Below are positions 11,531 to 20,489 of a DNA stretch of 64,000 bases, one piece after another. How positions within the stretch are numbered: position 1 is the stretch's first letter; every line of letters starts with the position of its first letter. Source of the stretch: Nemophila menziesii (Eukaryota; Streptophyta; Magnoliopsida; Boraginales; Hydrophyllaceae). Made by a program: the position numbers and the translations under genes. The notes beneath the pieces were generated by a model that worked only from the letters and a program-made list of their open reading frames with translations, searched no databases and had not been told where the DNA came from. The stretch covers positions 25,154,590 through 25,218,589 of the forward strand of contig JARWIR010000012.1 of the NCBI GenBank assembly GCA_029959085.1, in the 5' to 3' direction.

Positions 11531-13321
11531 ATGGATTCTAATCAACCGGAAGGTTCATGTTCTACTAGACCTCCGCTTTTTGTAGGAAAAGACTACTTTG
11601 GATGGAAAAAGAAGATGGAGATTCATGTGAAAGGAATCGATTACTTTTTATGGATGGCTATCAAAAAGGGTCCTTATATTCCTTACGTTGCCGGAAGTAC
11701 AACGGAGGTGAAAGATGAAGATGATTACAATGATCAAGACATAGCTAAACTTACCAAAAACAACAAAGCTATGAACATCCTCATCAATGGATTAAGTGTC
11801 ACGGAATATGCTAGAGTGAGTGAATGCAATTCCGCTCATGAAATGTGGCAACTCTTGGAGCTATCTTATCAAGGAACGGAGGATATAAAAGAAACCAAAA
11901 TTGGTCTCTTTATCACTAAGTATGAGCTTTTTCGTATGGAGCCCGATGAAGCCTTGAATGCTATGCATCAAAGATTTTCTAACATTGTTAACACTTTGAA
12001 GACTCTTGGTCAAGAGTACACCAACAAGGAACAATGCCGAAAAATCTTATTTGCTCTTCCAAGGAAATACAAGACAAAGATCAACTCTATAAGAGACACT
12101 AAAGATCTTTCAAAGATGACGGTTCATGAACTCATTTGCAACCTCATGACGGAAGAACTTGTGCTTGAAGAAGAAAAGATAAGAGATGATGAGGAGAAGA
12201 AAATTAAGAAATCTATTGCTTTCCATGCCATGAGTTCTAAGTTGAAAGAACGAAAAGAAAGGAAAGAAAGTGAAGAAGAAAACTCTCATGAAGAAGAAAC
12301 TAGTGAAGATGAAGGAGTGGCTATGCTAGCAAGAGACATGAAAAAATTCATGAGATATAAACGCTTTGCCAAGAAAGGAAGCTCTTCCACACCCTACAAG
12401 AAGAATGATAGAGCTATCAAACAAGATGAACCCACTTGCTATCATTGCAAGAAGGTTGGTCATATCAAAACCTATTGTCCTCTTCTTCAAAAGGAGAAAC
12501 CAAAAAGAGCTATGCATGCTAATATCACTTGGGATACTCAAAATTCGGATGAAGAAGAAAGTGATAATGAAAATGTCAATCTTGTTGCCTTTATGGGAAA
12601 AGTTGAGAATGATGAAGATGCTTCTTCGGATGATGATACCGGTACTACTCACTTTGCCTTTATGGCAAATCATGATGAGGTAACTCCTAAATCCAAACTC
12701 TCTTTAACTAATGATGATGCTAGTGAACAAGATATTCATGAGGCATTTGATTCTCTTTATAATGATTTTTTAAATTCTATTGAAACAAACAAAGTTTTAA
12801 CAAAAGATTTAGAATTTGAGAAAAATAGAACTAAAGAGGTTTTAAAAGCTTTGGAAGATTGTCAAAATCTTTGTGATGAATGTATAGATGATAATGAGAA
12901 ACTTCATCTTATTGAGAAAAATCTTTTGGAAGAAAAAGCTTTGTTAGAGAAAAAGATTGTTGATCAAAATGCCATTATTTTAAAATTTACTAGTGGGCAA
13001 GAAAACTTGGATTTGATTTTAGGTTCTCAAAGAATGGCTAATGAAAAAAGTGGTGTTGGATATGATCCATTCACTCACCAAAAACCTTTGAAAAATGTCT
13101 TTGTAAAATCAAAAATTTCAAATGCAATTCCATCCTCTTCAAAATCTTCTATCACTTGCACCTATTGTGAAAAACTTGGTCATGATGCATCTCATTGTTA
13201 CTATCGTAAATTGTTAGATTTGGGATCTCTTGTGCCAATTTGGAAAAGACCTAAATGGGTCTTAAAAAGAAAATCCACTAACCCTCATGGACCCAATCCT
13301 AATTGGGTACCTAAAGCTTAA
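11531..13321 (+). CDS. gag: Sirevirus-type gag polyprotein
   Basis: 596 residues, ATG about 55 bp after the 5' LTR. The N-terminal part ('PPLFVGKDYFGWKKKME') is the DUF4219-like start, followed by a UBN2-type capsid region (about residues 60-220) that packages the RNA. An acidic/basic stretch leads to a first CCHC knuckle 'CYHCKKVGHIKTYC' (about residue 310), then a long Asp/Glu-rich and coiled-coil-prone segment (about 345-510) and a second knuckle 'CTYCEKLGHDASHC' (about 543). Length and two knuckles fit the Sirevirus lineage, whose gag is longer than in other copia groups. The frame ends 'NWVPKA' with TAA; pol follows in the same frame. No frameshifts, so it is presumably functional. Confidence 0.95.
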   Translation: MDSNQPEGSCSTRPPLFVGKDYFGWKKKMEIHVKGIDYFLWMAIKKGPYIPYVAGSTTEVKDEDDYNDQDIAKLTKNNKAMNILINGLSVTEYARVSECNSAHEMWQLLELSYQGTEDIKETKIGLFITKYELFRMEPDEALNAMHQRFSNIVNTLKTLGQEYTNKEQCRKILFALPRKYKTKINSIRDTKDLSKMTVHELICNLMTEELVLEEEKIRDDEEKKIKKSIAFHAMSSKLKERKERKESEEENSHEEETSEDEGVAMLARDMKKFMRYKRFAKKGSSSTPYKKNDRAIKQDEPTCYHCKKVGHIKTYCPLLQKEKPKRAMHANITWDTQNSDEEESDNENVNLVAFMGKVENDEDASSDDDTGTTHFAFMANHDEVTPKSKLSLTNDDASEQDIHEAFDSLYNDFLNSIETNKVLTKDLEFEKNRTKEVLKALEDCQNLCDECIDDNEKLHLIEKNLLEEKALLEKKIVDQNAIILKFTSGQENLDLILGSQRMANEKSGVGYDPFTHQKPLKNVFVKSKISNAIPSSSKSSITCTYCEKLGHDASHCYYRKLLDLGSLVPIWKRPKWVLKRKSTNPHGPNPNWVPKA

Positions 13322-13339
13322 ATTATCGTTTGTTTGTAG

Positions 13340-16300
13340 GGGTTGAGCATCAAGAAGCAAAATATATGGCTACTTGATAGTGGATGCTCAAGACACATGA
13401 CCGGAAATCCATCATTATTTACAAATTTATACAAAACTAAAGGTGATAAAGTTACGTTTGCCGACAACACTAAGAAACGCGTTTTGGGTAAAGGTAACAT
13501 TGGTAATATGGACTCTTTACTTATCTCTAATGTGTTACTTGTTGAGGGTCTCTCTTTTAACTTGCTTAGTATTAGTCAACTTTGTGATGTTGGTTTTAGT
13601 GTTAAATTTGAAGCATCTAGATGTGTTGTTTTCAAAAATGATGAGTTAGATACTATGTTTATTGCAAAAAGATCGGATAATGTTTTTGTTGTTGATCTTG
13701 AGAGTCTTATGTGCAAAAATATTAAATGCTTATCCGTGGTTAATGATAGTTGGCTTTGGCATAGACGTTTAGGACATGCTAGCATGGATTTGATTTCAAA
13801 ATTATCTAGAAAAAATCTTGTTGTTGGTTTGCCTATTTACAAATTTGATAAAGATAAATTATGTGATGCATGTCAACTTGGTAAACAACATCGTTCATCT
13901 TTTAAATCCATTAATAAGGTCATCACCGTTAGGCCACTTCAATTATTGCATATGGACCTATTTGGTCCCGTTGATGTCACTAGTCTAGGAGGGTCTAGAT
14001 ATGTCTTTGTTGTTGTTGATGATTACACTAGATTCACATGGGTGATGTTCCTTGCTTTGAAAAGTGATGCCTTCAATGAATTTGCAAAACTTTGTAGAAA
14101 GGTGCAAAATGAGAAAGGCTACTCTATTACATGCATTCGTAGTGATAATGGTAGTGAATACGTAAATTCTCCTTTTGTGCATTTTTGTGATGAATTTGGG
14201 ATTGAGCATAATTTTTCGGCCCCTAGAACTCCCCAACAAAATGGGGTAGTGGAAAGGAAAAACCGAACTCTACAAGAAATGGCTAGAACAATGCTAAAAG
14301 AACATAGCTTGCCTACATACTTTTGGGGTGAAGCCGTTCATACGGCTTGTTATGTGTTAAATAGAGTTCTTATTAGACCCCTTATTAAGAAAACCCCTTA
14401 TGAGCTTTGGAATGGTAGACCACCAACTATTGCTTATTTTCGTGTTTTTGGGTGCAAATGTTTTATCCTCAACACTAGGGACTATTTGGGAAAATTTGAT
14501 GCTAAATCGGATGAAGGCATTTTTCTTGGTTATTCCACTAAAGGAAAAGCCTATCGCATTTTCAACAAACGTACTCGTACCATTGAGGAATCTATGCATG
14601 TTGACTTTGATGAGACTAATCCGTTTTGTATCAAGAAAGTGGTAGATGTTGTTGAAGATACTCCACTAGATCAACCCTTAGAATCTCCTATTCAAGAAGT
14701 CAAATCTCATGAAGAATCTCTTAAGGAAAATGATCAAGTGTTAAATGAAGCTAGTACGGATTTACCAAGGTGTTGGAAACATATCAAAGATCACCCAAGT
14801 GACTTAATTCTAGGTGATCCAAAAGAAGGTGTTACCACTCGCTCCCGTATTATTGCTCTTTGTGCTCACCAAGCTTTCTTATCTCAAATTGAGCCCAAGA
14901 ATATTAAAGAAGCTTTGTTAGATGATCATTGGATTAATGCTATGCATGAGGAATTAAATCAATTTGAGCGTAGCAAAGTTTGGACATTAATGGAGAAACC
15001 AATTGGCCCCACTATTATTGGCACTAAGTGGATATTTCGCAACAAGCTAGATGACACCGGCATCATTACTAGAAATAAAGCAAGGTTAGTTGCTCAAGGG
15101 TACAATCAAGAAGAAGGTATTGATTTCGATGAAACTTTTGCTCCCGTAGCTAGACTTGAATCTATTCGTATGCTACTTGCTTTTGCTTGCTATATGAATT
15201 TTAAACTTTACCAAATGGATGTCAAAAGTGCTTTTTTAAATGGTTTTATAGACGAGGAAGTTTTTGTTAAACAACCTCCGGGTTTTGAAGATCCAAAATT
15301 TCCAAATCATGTTTTTAAACTTTCAAAGGCTTTATATGGTTTAAAACAAGCTCCTCGTGCTTGGTATGAACGATTAAGCAAATTTTTATTAGATGATGGT
15401 TTTAAAAGAGGAAAAATTGACTCCACTTTATTTATAAAAAGGTCTTCAAAAGATATCCTTCTTGTTCAAATTTATGTGGATGATATTATATTTGGTGCTA
15501 CTAATGAAAATCTTTGTGAGAATTTTTCTAAAAGCATGCATAAGGAATTTGAGATGAGCATGATGGGAGAATTAAATTACTTTCTTGGACTTCAAATCAA
15601 GCAAATGAAAGATGGTATCTTTGTCAATCAAGCCAAATACACAAGAGAATTGATCAAAAAAATTGGCCTTGAAGATGCAAAGGAAATTGGAACTCCAATG
15701 AGCACATCCACAAAATTAGACAAAGATGAAGATGGTAAGAATGTTGATGAGAAACTATATCGAGGTATGATTGGTAGCTTACTTTATCTAACCGCTTCTA
15801 GACCCGATATTATGTTCCCCGTGTGTCTTTGTGCTAGATTTCAATCTTCTCCCAAAGAAACCCATCTTAGTGCCGTTAAGCGTATTTTTAGGTATTTGAA
15901 AGGAACCCTTAGTCTAGGACTTTGGTACCCAAGATTTACCTCCTTTGAACTAATAGGTTATTCGGATGCCGATTATGCCGGTTGTAGACTTGATAGGAAG
16001 AGTACTAGTGGTAGTTGCCAATTCTTAGGTCAATCCCTTGTTTCTTGGTCTAGTAGAAAACAAAATAGTGTTGCTTTATCCACGGCCGAAGCCGAATATG
16101 TTGCGGCCGGAAATTGTGTGACTCAAGTTCTTTGGATGAAACAAACCTTACTAGATTTTGGCCTAGAGTATGATCGTGTTCCCATTCGTTGTGATAACAC
16201 TAGTGCTATAAATCTTACCAAAAATCCCATTCAACACTCTAGAACAAAACACATAGAAATCCGCCATCATTTTATCCGTGATCACACTCAAAAAGGGGAC

Positions 16301-16414
16301 ATTGTTCTTGAATTTGTCACTTCGGAAAATCAACTAGCCGATATCTTTACGAAACCTCTACCCCAAGATCTTTTTGAGAAAATTCGTTGTGAGATTGGCA
16401 TGCAAATTCTCTAA
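13340..16414 (+). CDS. pol: Sirevirus-type pol (protease, integrase, RT, RNase H)
   Basis: An open frame of 1,024 codons starting right after a TAG (13337-13339); no ATG lies near its start. Order: aspartic protease ('WLLDSGCSRHMTG', about residue 10), integrase zinc finger H-H-C-C ('WHRRLGHASM ... CDACQLGKQH'), integrase core (D in 'LHMDLFGPV', D in 'RSDNGSEY', E in 'QQNGVVERKNRT'), RT ('YQMDVKSAFLNG', catalytic 'IYVDDIIFGA') and RNase H ('YSDADYAG', 'ALSTAEAEYVAA', 'TKHIEIRHHFIRDH'). All catalytic motifs are present and there is no internal stop. It shares the gag frame but is separated from it by TAA at 13319 and TAG at 13337, so expression needs readthrough, splicing, reinitiation or an RNA starting further in. 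Confidence 0.95.
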   Translation, partial: GLSIKKQNIWLLDSGCSRHMTGNPSLFTNLYKTKGDKVTFADNTKKRVLGKGNIGNMDSLLISNVLLVEGLSFNLLSISQLCDVGFSVKFEASRCVVFKNDELDTMFIAKRSDNVFVVDLESLMCKNIKCLSVVNDSWLWHRRLGHASMDLISKLSRKNLVVGLPIYKFDKDKLCDACQLGKQHRSSFKSINKVITVRPLQLLHMDLFGPVDVTSLGGSRYVFVVVDDYTRFTWVMFLALKSDAFNEFAKLCRKVQNEKGYSITCIRSDNGSEYVNSPFVHFCDEFGIEHNFSAPRTPQQNGVVERKNRTLQEMARTMLKEHSLPTYFWGEAVHTACYVLNRVLIRPLIKKTPYELWNGRPPTIAYFRVFGCKCFILNTRDYLGKFDAKSDEGIFLGYSTKGKAYRIFNKRTRTIEESMHVDFDETNPFCIKKVVDVVEDTPLDQPLESPIQEVKSHEESLKENDQVLNEASTDLPRCWKHIKDHPSDLILGDPKEGVTTRSRIIALCAHQAFLSQIEPKNIKEALLDDHWINAMHEELNQFERSKVWTLMEKPIGPTIIGTKWIFRNKLDDTGIITRNKARLVAQGYNQEEGIDFDETFAPVARLESIRMLLAFACYMNFKLYQMDVKSAFLNGFIDEEVFVKQPPGFEDPKFPNHVFKLSKALYGLKQAPRAWYERLSKFLLDDGFKRGKIDSTLFIKRSSKDILLVQIYVDDIIFGATNENLCENFSKSMHKEFEMSMMGELNYFLGLQIKQMKDGIFVNQAKYTRELIKKIGLEDAKEIGTPMSTSTKLDKDEDGKNVDEKLYRGMIGSLLYLTASRPDIMFPVCLCARFQSSPKETHLSAVKRIFRYLKGTLSLGLWYPRFTSFELIGYSDADYAGCRLDRKSTSGSCQFLGQSLVSWSSRKQNSVALSTAEAEYVAAGNCVTQVLWMKQTLLDFGLEYDRVPIRCDNTSAINLTKNPIQHSRTKHIEIRHHFIRDHTQKGDIVLEFVTSENQLADIFTKPLPQDLFEKIRCEIGMQIL

Positions 16415-16610
16415 CCCTTCTTTCATGTCATGTTTTTGTTTAGAGCTTTTTGTGTATATAATCTTGTTGCTAATCTTTTCTTGATGTTATAGGTTCCTTG
16501 AAGCTTCTAATTGTTATCCATTTATTCCTTTAGTCCTTGTTTTTACTCAAAATGTGTTTTGACCCCTTAAAATTTTCAAAATTGTATCATTTGTTCTTTT
16601 TGTTGTTGAC

Positions 16611-16771
16611 AAAGGGGGAGAAATTTTAGTTGAACTTTTTAAAATGCATTTTGTGAGGGGGAGTTTTTATAAAAACTCTAGTGATTAGGTTGAGGGGGAG
16701 TTTTTGATCAAAACTAAATCTTAGGCATCTTCAAAAGTTTATGATTTGTCAAACATCAAAAAGGGGGAGAT
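16611..16771 (+). other. Array of four polypurine tracts before the 3' LTR
   Basis: Purine tracts AAAGGGGGAGAAA (16611), GAGGGGGAG (16655 and 16692) and AAAGGGGGAGAT (16760-16771). The last directly abuts the TGTTAGCC start of the 3' LTR and is the primer for plus-strand DNA. Repeated tracts upstream of the 3' LTR are a known feature of Sireviruses. The segment between the pol stop and the first tract (16415-16610) holds no gene I can see. Confidence 0.85.
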
Positions 16772-17932
16772 TGTTAGCCTCACCTTGTTTTTATTCCCGT
16801 TTTAATATTCGACAAATCATCTCTTACACTAAAATTCATTTTGGTATCACTTAAGTTGTTTTCCAAAACCCCTCATTAGATTAGTTGTGTTTACTTCATT
16901 ATTACTTAGCTTGAAAATCAAACAGCAGCCCCGCGGTACACCGGACGAGTGTCGCGGTACACCGTAGGTCACGGACCAGAAGCACGGTGCACTAGATGGT
17001 CCGACCAGTAAGCTCAGAAATCTGCACGGTACACCGGACCTTTGTCACGGTACACCGGACCACTACACGGAGCAGGGATGCGGTACACTACATAGTCCGA
17101 CCAGTAAGCTCAAAAGTTAGTCGAACAGTCACGCGGTGCACCGGACCATATCCGCGGTACACCGCACGAGAGGGTTTCAGCCCTATTACTAGAGGACAAA
17201 GCTTATATCCGTTAGAGATAAAATAGATCCGTTGGAGAGAAGCCTTATGACCGTTGGATCATCATTTCAGCTATAAAATGGAGTTCATTCAAGACACAAC
17301 TCAAGCCTTCCATCTACCAATCTTAAGAGCAATTAATTCTATCATTCAAGGAGGTTTCAAAGGAGCATTCAAGTCATATTTATTGTGAAGCTAATTAGTT
17401 CTATCTACTCATTTAGGAGTTTAGTCACAAAGCTTTTATAAGCACCCCTAAACACTTTTTCCCTTTCCTCTTAGTTCTTGTAATAGATTAAGAGAGTAGT
17501 GTGAGCATAGGTTTATGCTTGGTTCCTTGTGTTGGTGATAACACAAGTGTATTTCCTTCAAAGGGTTTTTGAAGTGGTTGTAAGGGTTTGTATCTCACCC
17601 GGTTAAGAGTTACGAAGATTAGTGAGAATCTTGCAAATCCTAAGGAGGCTTCCTTAGGTAGTGGATGTAGGGAAACCGAACCACTATACATCGTTGTGTA
17701 TCGTATTCTATCTCTACACTCTTTATATTTCCGCACTCTATATGCTTGATAAAATGCCTACTTGAATAGTTTGATATTATTGTCTATTAGGATTATCTAG
17801 TTTTATACTATTTAGTTTGCTAATACAATAGGATTCAAATTAGCTTTTAATTTTATTTACTTGAAATAAAATTAGCCGATTAATTTCTATTGTCCTATTC
17901 AACCCCCCTTCTAGGACGCATATAGTATATCA
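16772..17932 (+). repeat. 3' LTR of the Sirevirus-type element
   Basis: 1,161 bp, same ends as the 5' LTR and no difference seen in the stretches compared. It repeats the CpG-rich array and the TATA box. Short open frames inside it (for example near 16996) are translations of the repeat array and not genes. Confidence 0.97.
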
Positions 17933-18010
17933 GAAGAAGAAGAAGAAGAAGAAGAAGAAGAAGAAGAAGAAGAAGAAGAAGAAGAAGAAGAAGAAGAAGA
18001 AGAAGAAGAA
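17933..18010. repeat. (GAA)26 microsatellite
   Basis: An uninterrupted GAA run of 78 bp. A shorter GAA tract ends at 10314 on the other side of the copia element, so the element inserted into this microsatellite. Confidence 0.97.
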
Positions 18011-19595
18011 CGACGTTTATTTCATCCTTAGTATTTTGATGTGTTTGATCGACATGTGTATATGTTGGCTTTATTGTTTATCATTTTTTACTTTATTTTA
18101 TATTTTTGTTGACTTTTTATAAGATGTTGACTTTTGGTATTATTGATATTGTCTTTATTTTAGTAATTCAATATTAGTTGTTTTTATTTATTTTATTCAT
18201 TATTGTTATTATTTTTAAAAAAATTAAATTCAAAACCCAAAAAAAATATTTATTTTTTTACAAAAAAGTACATTATCGACTAATTAGTAGTTGCAAAAGA
18301 TAGAATAAAAGTAGTCGGTAAGATATCGGTCATTAGCGACTAAACATAGTCCTCAAAGAAACCAACAATATATCGACTACAATTGTAGTTGCTATTAATA
18401 ATAATTCACGACTATAAAAAATCGTCGCTAGACATTTATCAATTGCGTCGACTATAGTCATCGTTATTAGCAGTTGTGCTTTTGCGAAGATCGCTAATGA
18501 CATCTCTAACCACGAAATACTAGCGACCAGATAGTGGCAACGCCATGTAGTCGATAATGATCAAAATTATCTTTTGCGACTAATTTTTCTACCAATAACA
18601 ACGACAAATGTTATTGCTAGTTATGACGCACACAACAATGATGATTGTTTATTAATTTATGTTTTGTTCAAAGCTATCAAACATGTACAAAAATAAGATT
18701 TATATGTGATGATTTAACGGTTTTATCATCAATTCAACATATGGATTTTTTTTTTAAACAGATGAACTTTTTATTTGATTAAAATCAGGTCTAAATTTTT
18801 ACATTACTACACTGTGATTATCTTGGCTTTTGAATCAATTAAAAAACCATGAAACTCAATCTCGATTCATTATTGATTATTAAATTACTCAAGAATTAAT
18901 CATTTTTGGTGCGAGTCAGTTTCATACGTAAACTTTAAATATATGTAAAGATCGTTTTGGACTGCAAGAGTGTGAGTTTTGAGTAAATTGCATAATTAAT
19001 TTGTATGTGGCATAGTCTCATTGTATGTGTGGAATCGTGAATGACAATTTTTTTCTATTGTTTATACGGTTTCAACATCATATTATTTAAAAGATAGAAA
19101 ATAGAGGATATATCGAAGAAAGACATGTGATTCTGATTGCTACTTTACAGGTTTTAAACAACAATCGGAATGTGAGAAACGAAAGAGAAAAAAAATATTA
19201 GTACATCCTGAATTTCAAAAGGGAGTTTTAGATAAATTTTTACTTGTAAAATTATAAATTCAAGTTATAAATTGTTCAAACTGAAAATTTTACTAACATT
19301 GAAAACATAATCTCAGTAAAATGAAAACAACATAAATTTAAATACATATATTTATTATAGAATAATATTTTTAATATCAATTATTAAGAAAGAAGTTTTT
19401 CAAAATTAAAATTTATAAAAAATATATTTACAATTAATTATGTCACAGGCAAGTGAGATGGAGCTCTTTTATTAATTACAAAAAATGTTAGAAAAATTAG
19501 AATATAAAAAGTTAATTAGTATATATTTGCAATAAGAAAAACTAGAAAATGGACAAAAAAAAGTTATATAAAAGAGGCTTCAATAATAATTTTAA
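18011..19595. repeat. AT-rich segment with a CACTA-like subterminal repeat array
   Basis: 18270-18640 is packed with short motifs on both strands such as TAGCGAC, ATCGACTA, GTCGCTA and TAGTCG, often as near-palindromes. This pattern is typical of the transposase-binding subterminal region of plant CACTA elements, and a similar array lies at 34.8-35.2 kb. No CACTA terminus was found. The rest (18640-19595) is AT-rich and featureless. Confidence 0.45.
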
Positions 19596-19786
19596 GAGTA
19601 ATGATATATGTCACCCCTTTTCATGTCACCCTTTTATCACCTTTCTATACATATGTTTTGATTTCCTTGAATAGAAGATAGAAAAAAATTAAATAGGATA
19701 GAGAAATCAATTCATTGGTACATGTAGGCATACACGTAGGAGGTGATAAAATGGTGGTACAAAAAGGGTGACAAATATCATTACTC
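19596..19786. mobile_element. MITE, 191 bp, Mutator-type family
   Basis: Terminal inverted repeats of about 22 bp: GAGTAATGATATATGTCACC on the left, and on the right the complement of a close match (one base differs, ATATTTG). The first dozen bases are the same as in the MITEs at 42972 and 48018, which have 9-bp target duplications. Here the flanks (TAATTTTAA and CAATTTCGC) match only in part. No coding. Confidence 0.75.
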
Positions 19787-20297
19787 CAATTTCGCTTATC
19801 ACCTCCAAAAAAGCAAAGGACGACCCTGATTGGTTGAGTATAAAACTAGTAGAAAGGTGTCCACTATGTACTCGTCAAAGATGCGCCATGAAAGCAAACT
19901 TAATTCCTACCTTAAAAAGAACGCTAAAAATGCGATCCATGTGTATCATTGCATGACTTTTAGCAGATTGGTCTAATTTAATAAACACTATTTTTTTCAT
20001 GATACATACTATGTGAAGAGGATCTAAGAAAGGCTTTTTCAGTTTCGTCGCAATGGTACTATGGCAATAAGGCAAGCCATTACTGACAGATATCAAAGAA
20101 AGATAAAAAAAAACATTATTGATAGTTTAAAAATCAAAAGTTGGAGCAATTTAAGTTACTCCTCATTGACTCATTAACTACGTAGAAATAGAAAAAAGTG
20201 AATAACTTTATGTGTTAAAAGGGGTATTCACTTTCTGGCATTATATTAGAATTTCAAGGAGTATTCCACTTCATTCTTTTGATGGAAAATCCATGTT
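19787..20297. other. Intergenic, no supported gene
   Basis: Ordinary AT-rich sequence; short open frames on both strands lack protein-like features. It ends at the LINE target site. Confidence 0.5.
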
Positions 20298-20312
20298 AAG
20301 ACGTGTATGACC
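20298..20312. repeat. LINE target-site duplication, left copy
   Basis: AAGACGTGTATGACC, repeated exactly at 27096-27110 straight after the LINE poly(A). A 15-bp duplication is typical of target-primed reverse transcription. Confidence 0.95.
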
Positions 20313-20489
20313 AAGGTTGAAAATCCATTTTCTCTCTCTAAAACTCACGCTCTCTCCTCTCTCTTATCAAGGGTACGATTTCTCCGTCGAAGTCATCAAA
20401 TCTGCTCGTGATTATCATCGCTTTGGTGTGGTGATTTCGTGAGTGGTTCTTGTTTTTCTTGCTTCACGCTTCTCTCTCCTCATCTTGGA

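Larger units (their letters stand above)
10315..17932 (+). mobile_element. Complete Sirevirus-type Ty1-copia LTR retrotransposon
   Basis: 7,618 bp bounded by 1,161-bp LTRs that start TGTTAGCC and end TATATCA. It has an initiator-Met-type primer-binding site right after the 5' LTR, a 596-residue gag, a pol of about 1,024 codons and a purine tract just before the 3' LTR. Flanking GAAGA (10310-10314 and 17933-17937) fits a 5-bp target duplication, although the site is a GAA repeat, so this is weak proof. The LTRs have the same length and show no difference where I compared them, so the insertion is recent. The RT segment 'EFEMSMMGELNYFLGLQIK' and several polypurine tracts point to the Sirevirus (SIRE/Maximus) lineage. 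There is no room for an env-like gene: only ~357 bp lie between the pol stop and the 3' LTR. Confidence 0.96.
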
